A DNA stretch of 64,000 nucleotides from Sporolactobacillus laevolacticus DSM 442 (GTDB lineage Bacteria > Bacillota > Bacilli > Bacillales > Sporolactobacillaceae), in the NCBI RefSeq assembly GCF_000497245.1, contig NZ_AWTC01000004.1, positions 760 through 64,759 of the forward strand, written 5' to 3'. The notes below the pieces were generated by a model. It was not told the DNA's origin. It made no database searches and saw only the letters and a list, made by a program, of their open reading frames with translations. Shown piece by piece: positions 1 through 9,517 of this stretch. The position numbers were made by a program, and so were the translations under genes. Position 1 is the stretch's first letter; every line of letters begins with the position of its first letter.

Positions 1-90
1 CGCCTCGGTGCCCATTTAAGGGCTGGCCAGTAACAAAGGCTTTCAGCCGTAGAGCAAACCACCCGTTCACACGGGTGGTTTTGATTTGTT
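1..90 (+). other. 3' end of an unidentified structured RNA or element with terminator hairpin
   Basis: The first 90 bases hold no gene. A strong hairpin (AACCACCCG at 57-65 pairing with CGGGTGGTT at 72-80) is followed by TTGATTTG and looks like a Rho-independent terminator. The bases before it (GGCTTTCAGCC at 39-49 and GGGCTGGCC at 20-28) can also fold, so this is probably the end of a structured leader, or the right end of an IS200/IS605-like element whose guide RNA lies at that end. I cannot identify the family; it lacks the T-box core expected for an aminoacyl-tRNA synthetase leader. Confidence 0.35.
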
Positions 91-288
91 AGCCTATATT
101 TAAATATAATGTTGTTTTTTAGAAACGAAGCCGCCTGAGTGCGAGACGCATGCGGGATCGCGAGCCAGGGGAGACCCCGCAGATAAAGATCATGTCCGAG
201 GAGGCTCCCGGATCGCCCGCGGCAAGCGAGCACCTGCAGCGGCGGCTAAAAAACTGTAAAAAAACAACAGCAAACGTTTAACAAAGCC
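91..288. repeat. MITE/REP-like palindromic intergenic element, copy A
   Basis: GC-rich repeat core at about 139-235 (GTGCGAGACGC, GAGACCCCGCAG, GAGGAGGCTC, GATCGCCCGCGG) in AT-rich surroundings. It shares these blocks with the copies at 22692-22897 and 25780-25883. The arms are inverted: TGTTGTTTTTTAG near 110 faces CTGTAAAAAAACAAC near 255, and the right edge ends TTTAACAAAGCC (277-288) exactly as in copy B. No coding potential is evident. This core is familiar from intergenic regions of many Bacillaceae; its function is unknown. Confidence 0.7.
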
Positions 289-312
289 ATTTCTTAAAAA
301 GGAGCTAAGGCT

Positions 313-3300
313 ATGCAAAAAGTGGATGTACGAGAAAATCCTGCAAAAAGAGAGAACAGAATAAAGCAGCAGTGGGATGAACAGAACGTTTTTCAACAAT
401 CAATCACCAACCGTAACAACAGTCCTTCCTTTGTTTTCTATGATGGGCCGCCGACTGCAAATGGTATGCCCCATGCCGGGCATGTTCTTGGCCGGGTCAT
501 TAAAGACTTTGTCGCAAGATATAAAACGATGCGCGGTTATCAAGTAAGGCGAAAGGCCGGATGGGATACACATGGGCTTCCCGTGGAATTAGGTGTCGAG
601 AAGCAGCTAGGCATTTCGGGTAAACAACAAATTGAAGACTACGGGGTAGAGAAATTCATTAAGAAATGCAAGGAAAGTGTGTTTACGTATGAACGTGAAT
701 GGAAGAAGTTCACCGAAGCCATCGGCTACTGGGTAGATATGGAGGATCCGTATGTCACGCTTAATAACACGTATATTGAAAGTGAGTGGCATATCTTATC
801 AACACTTCATAAAAAGGGATTGCTTTATAAAGGGTATCGCGTTACGCCCTACTGCCCAAGCTGTCAAACCTCATTAAGTTCACACGAGTTGGCACAGGGG
901 TACAAGGATGTCAAAGACTTAACGGTAACAGCGAAATTCAAAATTAAGGATTCCGAAAATGAATACTTTCTTGGCTGGACGACAACGCCTTGGACACTTC
1001 CTGCCAATGTTGGGCTAGCAGTTAATCCAGAGACAACCTATGTTAAAGTCGGCCAGAATGGCGAGATTTACGTCGTTGCAAAAAATCGGTTAAGTCATGT
1101 CATGAGTGGAGACTATTCGTTAATCAGTGAGCATCAAGGCGAAGAGTTTGTCGGCTTGTCTTATACTCCGCCTTTTTCATTCGTTCAAGTTAAAAATGGC
1201 TATAAAGTCATTGCAGGTGATTTTGTTACTGAAGATAGTGGGACGGGTATTGTCCATATCGCGCCGGCCTACGGCGAAGATGACTTTCGGGTCGCAAAAG
1301 CGAATCACCTTGATCTCGTAAATGTGGTTGATCGAGCAGGACGTTATACGGAGCAGGTGAAGCCCCTTGCCGGCAAATTTGTGAAGGATTGCGATGTTGA
1401 GATCATCAAAATGCTTGCTAATGATGGCCTCTTGTTTGACAAGAAAAAGGTGGAGCACAGTTATCCGCATTGCTGGCGATGCGATTCTCCGCTCTTGTAT
1501 TATGCGATGGAAGGTTGGTTCATCAAAACCACAGCAATCAAAGATGTATTGTTGAAAAATAATGAATCCGTTGAATGGCATCCGGATCATATTAAGCATG
1601 GCCGTTTTGGTAAATTCCTTGAAAATGTGGTGGATTGGAATCTAGGACGTAACCGCTATTGGGGAACACCGCTGAATATCTGGGTTTGTGAGCAATGCGG
1701 TCATGAATATGCACCGGACAGCATCAAAGATTTACGAGAAAAAGCCATTGAAACAGTTCATGAAGATATAGAGCTGCATAAGCCTTATGTCGATGGTATC
1801 ACGCTGAGGTGTCCGGACTGCGGTCATGAGATGAAGCGAACAACAGAAGTCATTGATGTTTGGTTTGATAGTGGCTCCATGCCCTTTGCACAATATCATT
1901 ATCCATTTGAGAATAAAGAGTTATTTGAAAGCCAGTTTCCTGCCGACTTTATCGCGGAGGGTATTGACCAGACGAGAGGCTGGTTTTACAGCCTTTTAGC
2001 TGTTTCTTCATTATATAAAGGCAAAGCGCCATATAAAAGGGTTCTGTCACTGGGCCATATTCTTGACGAAGATGGGCGGAAAATGTCCAAAAGCAAGGGA
2101 AATGTCATTGATCCAATGGAATTAGTCAGCGAGTTTGGGGCCGACGCCTTAAGGTGGGCACTGCTGTCGGATAGTGCACCATGGAACAGTAAACGTTTCT
2201 CAAAACAAGTAGTGAATCAGGCAAAATCAAAACTGGTCGACACACTTGTCAATGTCCATTCCTTTTACACGCTTTATGCAAGTATTGATCAGTTTGATCC
2301 GAAAACAGATCCTCAAGGGAAACAAACAACGCTGGATCAGTGGATTCTTTCTCGATTGAACACTGTTATTGGTCTTGTAAAAGACAATCTAGATCGTTAT
2401 GAATTTACCGGAGCGGCACGTGAACTCTCAAACTTTGTCAATGAATTGAGTAACTGGTATATCCGCCGGTCACGCGCTCGCTTCTGGAGCGAAGGACTTA
2501 ATGAAGATAAGCTTGCTGCCTATCATACACTGAATCAAGTGCTCGTAAAATTAAGCCAGTTACTTGCACCATTTACGCCGTTTATTGCCGATGATATCTA
2601 TAGCAATCTGACAGGAAAAAGTGTTCATCTTTCAGATTTTCCTGAATCGGATTTAAGCCGCATCAATCGTTCATTAGAAGAAGAGATGGGTGAGGTTTTG
2701 GCGGTTATCGAGACCGCGCGTTCATTACGAAATACAGAGGGGATTAAAACGAAGCAACCATTATCTGAACTGTTTGTGATTCCTAATCAGAATGTGGCTG
2801 TCGATTATTTGCTTAGCTATTCAGATATTGTTAAGGAAGAAATAAATGTTAAAACTTTTGATGTTCTTCAGGATGACTATCGTTTCGTCAACTATCAGCT
2901 AAAACTGAATTTCGCGACGGCCGGCCGTAAATATGGAAAAAACAGCCCGCTTCTTCAAAAATATCTGCAAGGACTAAGCAATCAAGAGGCAAGAAAGGTT
3001 GTTGCACAAGGCTTTGCGGAAACAAAGCTTCCGAGTGATAAGGATGTTCGCGTTACTCTGGAAGATGTAGTGGTTGAGAAAAAGACGACAGAACATATGG
3101 CGTTGGCGTCCGACCAAAAGCAAACCATCATCTTGAATACGGAGATCAACAATGAACTCAGGAATGAAGGATTTGCAAGAGAACTGATTCGTTCTGTTCA
3201 GGAATACCGTAAAGAGCTTAATTTGCCAATCGAAAAGCGAGCTGATGTCGCTTTTGAAAGCAGCGCGTACGTCCAAGAGATTATTCGTGATTTCGACCAA

Positions 3301-3408
3301 TTGTTGAGAGATAATCTTCTGGTCAACACGATAACGTTCAGCAAGGGAGAGAATGCAACAAAGTATATCACAGTTAACGGGGAACGTATTGGCCTCACCG
3401 TACATTGA
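313..3408 (+). CDS. ileS: Isoleucyl-tRNA synthetase, long type-2 form
   Basis: Charges tRNA-Ile with isoleucine in the cytoplasm (class Ia synthetase). The HIGH motif is HAGH at residues 54-57 and the KMSKS loop (KMSKSKGN) is near residue 590. The editing (CP1) domain lies between them and the anticodon-binding domain follows. At 1031 residues it is longer than the usual ~920-residue bacterial enzyme and its N-terminal wording ([25 protein letters not shown]) fits the type-2 eukaryote-like IleRS, a class often naturally insensitive to mupirocin. ATG follows AAGGAG at a good distance. It stands alone rather than in a division cluster, so it may be a second ileS; the resistance idea is inference. 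Confidence 0.95.
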   Translation: MQKVDVRENPAKRENRIKQQWDEQNVFQQSITNRNNSPSFVFYDGPPTANGMPHAGHVLGRVIKDFVARYKTMRGYQVRRKAGWDTHGLPVELGVEKQLGISGKQQIEDYGVEKFIKKCKESVFTYEREWKKFTEAIGYWVDMEDPYVTLNNTYIESEWHILSTLHKKGLLYKGYRVTPYCPSCQTSLSSHELAQGYKDVKDLTVTAKFKIKDSENEYFLGWTTTPWTLPANVGLAVNPETTYVKVGQNGEIYVVAKNRLSHVMSGDYSLISEHQGEEFVGLSYTPPFSFVQVKNGYKVIAGDFVTEDSGTGIVHIAPAYGEDDFRVAKANHLDLVNVVDRAGRYTEQVKPLAGKFVKDCDVEIIKMLANDGLLFDKKKVEHSYPHCWRCDSPLLYYAMEGWFIKTTAIKDVLLKNNESVEWHPDHIKHGRFGKFLENVVDWNLGRNRYWGTPLNIWVCEQCGHEYAPDSIKDLREKAIETVHEDIELHKPYVDGITLRCPDCGHEMKRTTEVIDVWFDSGSMPFAQYHYPFENKELFESQFPADFIAEGIDQTRGWFYSLLAVSSLYKGKAPYKRVLSLGHILDEDGRKMSKSKGNVIDPMELVSEFGADALRWALLSDSAPWNSKRFSKQVVNQAKSKLVDTLVNVHSFYTLYASIDQFDPKTDPQGKQTTLDQWILSRLNTVIGLVKDNLDRYEFTGAARELSNFVNELSNWYIRRSRARFWSEGLNEDKLAAYHTLNQVLVKLSQLLAPFTPFIADDIYSNLTGKSVHLSDFPESDLSRINRSLEEEMGEVLAVIETARSLRNTEGIKTKQPLSELFVIPNQNVAVDYLLSYSDIVKEEINVKTFDVLQDDYRFVNYQLKLNFATAGRKYGKNSPLLQKYLQGLSNQEARKVVAQGFAETKLPSDKDVRVTLEDVVVEKKTTEHMALASDQKQTIILNTEINNELRNEGFARELIRSVQEYRKELNLPIEKRADVAFESSAYVQEIIRDFDQLLRDNLLVNTITFSKGENATKYITVNGERIGLTVH

Positions 3409-3476
3409 GATGAGCATATAGTAATAAATAGCGCATTTGATGGCTATATAAACTACTTATGACATGGAATATAAAA

Positions 3477-3517
3477 GCGGCTCAGCCTGAATAGAGGATG
3501 AGCCGCTATATTTTTTG
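3477..3517. terminator. Bidirectional Rho-independent terminator
   Basis: GCGGCTCA at 3477-3484 pairs with TGAGCCGC at 3499-3506, followed by a T-rich run on the plus strand and flanked by A-rich bases on the other side. It sits between convergent ileS and the anti-sigma gene and can serve both. Confidence 0.75.
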
Positions 3518-3545
3518 TATAGCGTTATAAAGGGGCTTTAGGGAC

Positions 3546-4874
3546 TTATTTAACTTTAATCCGAACATCTCCATGAATCCGTTCAGGATAATCCATAATT
3601 TTTAGTGTGATCGGGCCTTTGTAGTTACGATTTGGAATGTTGACTATCTCATAATGAATCGATTTGCTGAACATCTCTGTTCCTTCCGATCGGGTATCAT
3701 ACTGTTTGCCGCTCTGGTCAGTGAAGGTAATGTCAAAGATTCCATAACCGGAATGGCGATCAATGCTCGGCACGTGTACAGCGAATCGCAAGGTAAGGTC
3801 GTTCTTGTGATCGCTGACGCCGGTACGGATGGATTTTAATGCGATTTGTTTAGCAGCAGGGTTCCCAACCAGTTTTTTCTTCTTCAAATCAACCGTTACA
3901 TAACGCGCGCTCTTATCAATAGCACGCGCACGGGTTAATCTCAGATACAGCGACCGTGGATGCGCGAAATAGTTGCTTTGTAGATAAAATGTTTGATCAT
4001 TTTCATTCGACCAAGTACCAACGAGTCCGTCTGGCGGGGTCCAACCGCGCCCTTGTTTATCGACAAGCTGCAAATCATCCAGATGGGTGATTTGTTTTGT
4101 GTTTTTCGGGTCGTAAGTAATGTGAACCGCGATTCGTGTAGGATAGACGGTGACCGATTGAACAGTTAGCTTTTGCCCTTCCAAGGAAACGGTCTGGTGC
4201 ACCGGATAACTCATCTTCATCTTTTCGTATTTTGTCACATCATAAGGAACTTTGAACGTCCATGTTCCCATCTTAAAAATTAGAGATAAATAGAGTGGGT
4301 CGGTCAGTTTTTTCGCATCAAGTGATACCGATAATCGGTCATGAATTGGTGACTGATTTTTTGACCCGTGGCCGAGTAGGTAGTTAAATTCGGCAGCACC
4401 CATAACTGAGTGTCCATCTTTGTTTTTAACATCAAAATCGTTCAGTTGTGGATTAATCTTTTTCCCGGGCTGCTTAATGGTATAGAAGAAAATAACTTGA
4501 TCTGAATCGGCAATCATGCTGTCAATGGTGACTGTTGTTCCGTTCTTTGTTTGTGACAGGTCGAGCTTTTGCAGGTGGTGATGGTTAATCGCGTCTTCGA
4601 GACCGTGATCGCCATTCAGCAGGGTGACGATCGTCTGCATGCCAGGTACACGAGAGATATAGTCAGCGAAGGTAGGCGAAATTTTGATGGAAGAGAGAAA
4701 CAGGAGCAAAATCGCTGCCGCCGCGATCATGCTTTGCATCGCTCGCCGTTTTCTTTTGATTCGCTTCTTTGCTTGTTCAATGCCCGTATAAATGGCTGAT
4801 TTAGATTGATTGGACACATCCGTTTTGTAAAAGTGTTCACTCATTTTGGTCAATTCTTTTTCAAGATCCCGCAT
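3546..4874 (-). CDS. Membrane-bound anti-sigma factor, DUF4179/DUF5643 type
   Basis: Probable single-pass anti-sigma factor for the ECF sigma gene just upstream. A short cytoplasmic N-terminus (about 1-40, basic KKRIKRKRR at its end) is followed by one membrane segment (about 43-62, SMIAAAAILLLFLSSI) and a large extracytoplasmic region. After the membrane segment comes SPTFADYISRVPGMQTIVTLL, typical of DUF4179, and a beta-rich C-terminal half resembling DUF5643. Its ATG overlaps the sigma factor stop by one base (TAATG), so translation is likely coupled. The signal it senses cannot be read from the sequence. Confidence 0.8.
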   Translation of the reverse strand: MRDLEKELTKMSEHFYKTDVSNQSKSAIYTGIEQAKKRIKRKRRAMQSMIAAAAILLLFLSSIKISPTFADYISRVPGMQTIVTLLNGDHGLEDAINHHHLQKLDLSQTKNGTTVTIDSMIADSDQVIFFYTIKQPGKKINPQLNDFDVKNKDGHSVMGAAEFNYLLGHGSKNQSPIHDRLSVSLDAKKLTDPLYLSLIFKMGTWTFKVPYDVTKYEKMKMSYPVHQTVSLEGQKLTVQSVTVYPTRIAVHITYDPKNTKQITHLDDLQLVDKQGRGWTPPDGLVGTWSNENDQTFYLQSNYFAHPRSLYLRLTRARAIDKSARYVTVDLKKKKLVGNPAAKQIALKSIRTGVSDHKNDLTLRFAVHVPSIDRHSGYGIFDITFTDQSGKQYDTRSEGTEMFSKSIHYEIVNIPNRNYKGPITLKIMDYPERIHGDVRIKVK

Positions 4875-5398
4875 TAGTGTTCCTCCTCTCTGTCCAATTG
4901 ATTTCGAAGCCGTTCTAAGCCATGATTTAACCGCGTTTTTACTGTACCTAAAGGTATATCCAGGTTTTCCGCAATTTCGGAGAGTGTATATTGGTGATAG
5001 TATTTTAAAAGAATGATTAGTTGATATTTTTCATCGAGCCCATGAACGAGCTGCTCGATATCAAGTTTTGCCGCTTGATCAGGAGGAGTTTCGAATCTGT
5101 CCGGCACAGAATCAACGGGCATAGCTTTCCTTTGACGTTTCAGTTCGTCCAGACAATAGTTGATCATGATCCGGATCATCCATGTTTTTACATACTTTGG
5201 ATTCTCGACTTTATGAAAATGCTTGTAAACACGGCAGCTGACTTCCTGAAGCGCGTCGAGCGCGTCATGCTCATTTTTTAGGTAGTGCCAAGCCAGGCGG
5301 TAGAGTTCACTGTGACAAGATGCCATCAAATCGGTGAATAGCTGATCATCACGCTTTTTGACTCTGTTGAAGAAGTTCCCAGACATTTTGTTCACCAA
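4874..5398 (-). CDS. ECF-type RNA polymerase sigma factor
   Basis: Alternative sigma factor of the extracytoplasmic-function group, 174 residues. Region 2 spans about 25-95 (ELYRLAWHYLKNEHDALDALQEV, then WMIRIMINYCLDELKRQ). Region 4 spans about 115-170 with the helix-turn-helix YTLSEIAENLDIPLGTVKTRLNHGLERL. It is the first gene of a two-gene minus-strand operon with its anti-sigma factor, overlapping it by one base. Such pairs usually control a cell-envelope stress regulon and their own promoter. The upstream bases 5400-5470 are AT rich; I could not assign a clear ECF promoter. Confidence 0.9.
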   Translation of the reverse strand: MVNKMSGNFFNRVKKRDDQLFTDLMASCHSELYRLAWHYLKNEHDALDALQEVSCRVYKHFHKVENPKYVKTWMIRIMINYCLDELKRQRKAMPVDSVPDRFETPPDQAAKLDIEQLVHGLDEKYQLIILLKYYHQYTLSEIAENLDIPLGTVKTRLNHGLERLRNQLDREEEH

Positions 5399-5527
5399 AT
5401 TTCTTTTTGCTCTATACTTATTAGACTGCGAAACTGCGGAAACGGTTTTTGATTTTTTTTTTGTGGGGAGGAGAGCCGAACAAAGGAGCTAATGTTGAAC
5501 ACAAAAAAGATGCGATAAAAATGGAAA

Positions 5528-5560
5528 CGGCTCAACCTTTATAAGGCTGAACCGGTTTTT
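5528..5560 (+). terminator. Imperfect hairpin with T-run, orphan
   Basis: CGGCTCAACCTT (5528-5539) pairs with AAGGCTGAACCG (5543-5554) with two mismatches, then GTTTTT. No plus-strand gene precedes it within the 350-base gap between the sigma gene and the MFS gene, so it may be a remnant or end a small RNA. Nothing else is visible in 5399-5748. Confidence 0.45.
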
Positions 5561-5748
5561 GTCAAACATATGTTCGCTTTGTGCTGCAATTCAACAAGGG
5601 AGGCTATACCTCAACTTTTATACTAATAGTATAGAACATCGTAAATTATAAGTCTATATTTTTCAAGTGAATTCTTTTATTCTAAATTTACCCGGCCGGT
5701 AATACGCACATCATCAGGACGTTGATGTAGGGAAACGAGGAAGCACAA

Positions 5749-6984
5749 GTGAATGTTTTGAAATGGGATCACAATTTACAGATTCGCTTAGTTGGCGAAG
5801 CGTTATTTAATCTGTTTTTTTGGATGTACTTCCCTTTTATCACCGTCTATTTTAGTCACGCATTAGGCAATTCGATTGCAGGGATGCTGATGATGGTTCC
5901 TCCAATTATGAGCACGTTTGGCAACTTGATTGGCGGCGGATTGGCTGACCGAGTAGGACGGCGTCCGATCATGCTACTCGGCGCAATAATCCAAACGGTG
6001 ATGTTCGTATCTCTTGCGTTGTCTCCATCGATCTGGCTTGATTACTTTTCTTTTATGGGGATCAGCTTGGGGACGGCTCTTTATAGCCCGCCAAGCGCAG
6101 CGATGGTTGCTGACCTTACACCGGAGAAAGAGAGACGTCAGGTGTTTGCTACCTTCACGACAGCCAATAATATCGGTGCTGTTCTTGGCCCTGCACTCGG
6201 AGCCATTTTATTTTTTCATTATAAAAGTGAACTTTTGTGGACTTGCGCTATAGTCTTGTTGACCTATTCGGTGGTTATCTTCTTTAAAATACATGAAACC
6301 AAACCTGCAGTAACGGATGAGAAAAGTGATGCACCATTAACGCGACAGTTATTTAGAGGACTTTGGACGAAATTCAGCATTATCTTTACCGACAGAGTGT
6401 TTGGACTCTATATTCTGGCAGGTGTTTTTGCGATCATTACGATTATGCAATTGGATCTTCATCTAGCCGTTTATGTGATGAACCACGTGCCTGCGCAACC
6501 GTTGATTGCTTGGAATCATTGGTCCTTCAAGCTTTCGAGTTCTGAAGTTTTTGGCTGGCTGCTCGGGTTAAATGGACTGATGTTTGTTGTCCTTGTGCTC
6601 CCGATCAGCAGCTGGCTGAAAAATTGGCGTGAGCGAAATATCTTGCTTCTCTCGTGTTTCTTATCTGGAGTGGGTACATTTGCGGTGGGATTAAATTCGA
6701 ATATATGGTATCTATTTTTTGTAACTATTATTTTCACACTAGGAGAAATTGTACGCTCTCCGGTAACGCAAAGCTTTGTCAGCAATTATGCCCCTGAGCA
6801 TAGCCGTGGCCTGTATCTAGGAGCATCAAACTTACAGTTCACAATTGGACGATTTCTCGCTCCGATCAGTGTATTCTTGTCTGCCTGGGTTCCACCGATG
6901 GGTATTTTTAGCATTCTGCTCTTTTTTGCGCTTGTCGGCATGTCGCTTTACTATTATTTATTTAAAATTTACGCAGTAAACTAG
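5749..6984 (+). CDS. MFS transporter
   Basis: Twelve-helix major facilitator superfamily permease of 411 residues, probably a drug/metabolite efflux or uptake carrier. The loop after helix 2 carries the family motif A (GGGLADRVGRRPIM, about residues 63-76), and a typical helix-5 stretch (NNIGAVLGPALGAILF) follows near 140. The GTG start at 5749 is preceded by ACGAGG at eight bases. It stands alone, with no close partner gene, so the substrate cannot be inferred. Confidence 0.85.
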   Translation: MNVLKWDHNLQIRLVGEALFNLFFWMYFPFITVYFSHALGNSIAGMLMMVPPIMSTFGNLIGGGLADRVGRRPIMLLGAIIQTVMFVSLALSPSIWLDYFSFMGISLGTALYSPPSAAMVADLTPEKERRQVFATFTTANNIGAVLGPALGAILFFHYKSELLWTCAIVLLTYSVVIFFKIHETKPAVTDEKSDAPLTRQLFRGLWTKFSIIFTDRVFGLYILAGVFAIITIMQLDLHLAVYVMNHVPAQPLIAWNHWSFKLSSSEVFGWLLGLNGLMFVVLVLPISSWLKNWRERNILLLSCFLSGVGTFAVGLNSNIWYLFFVTIIFTLGEIVRSPVTQSFVSNYAPEHSRGLYLGASNLQFTIGRFLAPISVFLSAWVPPMGIFSILLFFALVGMSLYYYLFKIYAVN

Positions 6985-7104
6985 GGAAACACTTAAATTA
7001 TATAAATGTTTGTTTAATGATAGGAAGAGTTTGAACGATATTAAAAGTAGTTAAATAATGAACAAAAACTGCTCGATGATGGCACAAAAATTCTATTTGC
7101 AGAA

Positions 7105-7887
7105 ATGATTTTTATGGATTGCGGGGTGGGTTATTTGTTGTTTGATCAATCGCCTTTTCATTGTCGTGTTGAATGGGGGAGACGTGGTGCACGAGATGCA
7201 GCTGATCGTGGAGATCTTGTCATTGTTGTTGATGTCCTTAGTTTTTCCTCAACAGTTGTCACAGCCTTAAATTATGGTGCGATTATCTATCCGTATCCTC
7301 CTAACTTAAATGGAAAGGATTTTGCGGGAAAGATTGGTGCTCAATACATTTTGGGAAGATCCGAAGCAGCAAAGTTAGGAATACCAACTTTATCACCGGT
7401 TTCTTTTAATCAGGCACATGAAAACAAAAAGTATGTGCTGACCTCGTTAAATGGGGCTTTCTGTACGTGGATTGCCTCAAAGGTGCCTGCACTACTCATT
7501 GGCTCACTTTTAAACGCATCATCAGTTGCACGGGTTGCCAATCAACTGAGCACGCAGGCGAATGTAAACATTACGGTCATCCCATGTGGTGAGCAATGGA
7601 ATGACGTAAGAGCGAATGAAGATACACTGCGGCCATCAATTGAAGACTATCTCGGTGCCGGTGCGATTCTTGCGGAATTGGAAGGGAGCAAATCACCGGA
7701 AGCTGAGCTCTGCACAGCTGCATTTACCCATGCGAATCAAAAGATAAGCGACCTCATTTGGGATTGTGGCAGTGGCCGAGAATTACGCGAAAAAGGATTT
7801 GCAGAGGATGTCAGGCATTGTAGTCAATTGAATATATTCCAAACCGTTCCTTTGCTTAAAAAGGATCATTTTGAAGACGTGAGGTGA
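7105..7887 (+). CDS. ComB-family 2-phosphosulfolactate phosphatase-like protein
   Basis: Resembles the ComB phosphatase family: DLVIVVDVLSFSSTVVTALNYGA near residue 37 matches the family DVLRATST-type block, LTSLNGAF near 112 the conserved NG turn, and EDYLGAGAIL near 174 the later core. In methanogens and a few bacteria ComB removes phosphate from 2-phosphosulfolactate; here no other sulfolactate gene is present, so the substrate is uncertain. The first ATG (7105) has no Shine-Dalgarno; TTG at 7135 or 7138 lies behind GGGGTGGG and may be the true start. The HXXEE gene follows after three bases. Confidence 0.75.
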   Translation: MIFMDCGVGYLLFDQSPFHCRVEWGRRGARDAADRGDLVIVVDVLSFSSTVVTALNYGAIIYPYPPNLNGKDFAGKIGAQYILGRSEAAKLGIPTLSPVSFNQAHENKKYVLTSLNGAFCTWIASKVPALLIGSLLNASSVARVANQLSTQANVNITVIPCGEQWNDVRANEDTLRPSIEDYLGAGAILAELEGSKSPEAELCTAAFTHANQKISDLIWDCGSGRELREKGFAEDVRHCSQLNIFQTVPLLKKDHFEDVR

Positions 7888-7890
7888 ACT

Positions 7891-8427
7891 ATGGGAAATT
7901 GGTTAGATAGTCAAACACTGATCTGGTTCTTTCCTATTGTGTTTGTCTTTCATGATTTTGAGGAAATTATTATGATTGAACGTTGGAACGAAAAAAATAA
8001 GCAAAAGGTCTATCAAAGATTGCCGAGACAATGGGCGGATCGAATGATCAGACAGTTTTCCATGTCGACAGCACAATTTTCTGTTGCCGTGCTGGTCGTC
8101 TTTTTATTTGTCAGCAGTTTTACCTATATGGCAAGTCAGTATGTCCGACAGGGTCCCGGCGCAAATATTTACTGTTTTACGACGGCTATATTGCTATTGT
8201 TCATCCACTCGTTTACCCATATCGGCCAATCCGTTTTTTTTCGCTCGATTACGCCGGGTGCGGTTACGTCACTAATTATCGTTTTGCCTTATAGCCTTGT
8301 GTTGTTGTACTCGCTTCTAGAAAGCCATGTATTTACATGGTCGATGATCTTTTTCAGCCTGCCATTTATGGTATTAGCGTTACCGGTGGTGCTTCTCGCT
8401 CATTTTATTGGGAAAAAAGTGGTTTGA
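7891..8427 (+). CDS. HXXEE domain membrane protein
   Basis: Integral membrane protein of 178 residues with about five hydrophobic segments. The opening segment contains HDFEE (about residues 20-24), the motif that names the HXXEE family, and a second histidine-rich helix reads HSFTHIGQSVFF near 107. The family is uncharacterised; the conserved His/Glu set suggests metal binding or membrane-embedded catalysis. It is co-transcribed with the ComB-like gene (3-base gap), but no joint role is known. ATG preceded by GACGTGAGG. Confidence 0.75.
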   Translation: MGNWLDSQTLIWFFPIVFVFHDFEEIIMIERWNEKNKQKVYQRLPRQWADRMIRQFSMSTAQFSVAVLVVFLFVSSFTYMASQYVRQGPGANIYCFTTAILLLFIHSFTHIGQSVFFRSITPGAVTSLIIVLPYSLVLLYSLLESHVFTWSMIFFSLPFMVLALPVVLLAHFIGKKVV

Positions 8428-8529
8428 AATGAGAAGGTATTATGATTGCTTTAGATAACCGCGTGAATCTCGTTGTTGGACAAAAAAACTCCAGCTTTTC
8501 CATCTTCATTTGCATGAGACTTCATTACT

Positions 8530-9018
8530 TTATGTGAAGCTTAAAATGATCATTAAGGAAGTGTGTATCAGAAAATAGATCCAAAATGCTTTCCAGTTGT
8601 ACCCTGGATTCTTGTGGAGATAGCTTAGACGTTCATTGCGGTCTGGTATTTCTATTTTCAATCTGTTTATCTCACGCAATGCACCTAAGAAGCAGAAGTA
8701 ATTTGCAAACAATGTAAACAAAATTCCAACACCAAAGCTAACACTATAATCTGCAATAACCGGTACATAATCTGAGAATAATGAATCAACGATCCAGAAG
8801 GCTAAATATCCATAGGACAAATAGTATAGCTTACGGTGCGCAGACCAAAAGGAAACAGCGAAAAACGCCGACCAATTCCATGAAAAGAATCGTCTCTTTT
8901 TGCTCATCTTCGTCCAACGTTTTTCGTAGGTTTCATCATTTTTGCCGAGATAGATTAATAACTCTTCTCTTGTGTCTGCATCTAAATCTAAATAATGGAC
9001 ACCCCAATCTGTGTTCAC
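8530..9018 (-). CDS. DUF2628 domain membrane protein
   Basis: Small membrane protein (162 residues). The block FFSWNWSAFFAVSFWSAHRKLYYLSYGYLA (positions ~45-74) is the DUF2628 signature: an aromatic segment followed by two or three helices. The N-terminal part (YLGKNDETYEKRWTKM) matches the usual short soluble lead of the family. Start GTG at 9018 behind GGGGAGG. Function unknown; a single-gene unit convergent with the HXXEE gene. Confidence 0.75.
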   Translation of the reverse strand: MNTDWGVHYLDLDADTREELLIYLGKNDETYEKRWTKMSKKRRFFSWNWSAFFAVSFWSAHRKLYYLSYGYLAFWIVDSLFSDYVPVIADYSVSFGVGILFTLFANYFCFLGALREINRLKIEIPDRNERLSYLHKNPGYNWKAFWIYFLIHTSLMIILSFT

Positions 9019-9128
9019 ATAAATCCTCCCCTATCTATTTATTTATCAGCCATCCTACAGTTTACTTTTAGAAATACCCTTACCATGACAAAGAGCAAGG
9101 ACAATAAAAGGGACAGGGGATGGCCTAT

Positions 9129-9509
9129 TTATCTATAAAATGAATAATCCCGTTCGACTTTGCTGATCCGTGTGACGAATGAGGCATACCAGTCGCTTTT
9201 TCCTTTGTTCTGCGCCATTCGGTGATCCATGTTTTCTTTCCACAGCTTGATGCTTTCCAGCGTCGCCCAGTAAGAGACGGTAATACCTAGCCCATGTTCG
9301 TCACGAACACTTTCAACGCCGAGAAATCCTGGCTGCTTGCTTGCAAGCTCAACCATTAAATCAGCGACTTTGCCATATCCTTGTTCATCGCTCTCAGTCC
9401 GTTGAGATGTGAAGATCACTGCATAATAAGGGGGTTGGGGTGTGTTTGCAAATGACAACTGTACTGCCTCCTTCAATGATTCGTTCCATTTATGAACAGA
9501 CGGATCCAA
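9129..9509 (-). CDS. Antibiotic biosynthesis monooxygenase (ABM) domain protein
   Basis: Dimeric alpha/beta ABM-fold protein of about 126 residues, similar to YqjZ of Bacillus. Visible blocks are PPYYAVIFTSQRT (about 27-39), SKQPGFLGVESVRD (about 56-69) and ITVSYWATLESIKLWKENMDHRMAQ (about 75-99), the standard ABM pattern of a strand, a Gly-rich turn and the WxxxExxxxW-like helix. The TTG start at 9509 has a modest AGAGAA site. It follows the nitroreductase by eight bases, so the two probably form a redox/detoxification operon. Confidence 0.8.
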   Translation of the reverse strand: MDPSVHKWNESLKEAVQLSFANTPQPPYYAVIFTSQRTESDEQGYGKVADLMVELASKQPGFLGVESVRDEHGLGITVSYWATLESIKLWKENMDHRMAQNKGKSDWYASFVTRISKVERDYSFYR

Positions 9510-9517
9510 AGGTTCTC

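Noticed and set aside
1177-1599. 140-codon minus-strand frame inside ileS
   Set aside because: Lies entirely within a highly conserved synthetase gene; no ribosome site and no protein-family text.
5455-5530. Possible short gene after GGGGAGGAG
   Set aside because: Only a handful of codons follow before a stop and no family or structure supports it.
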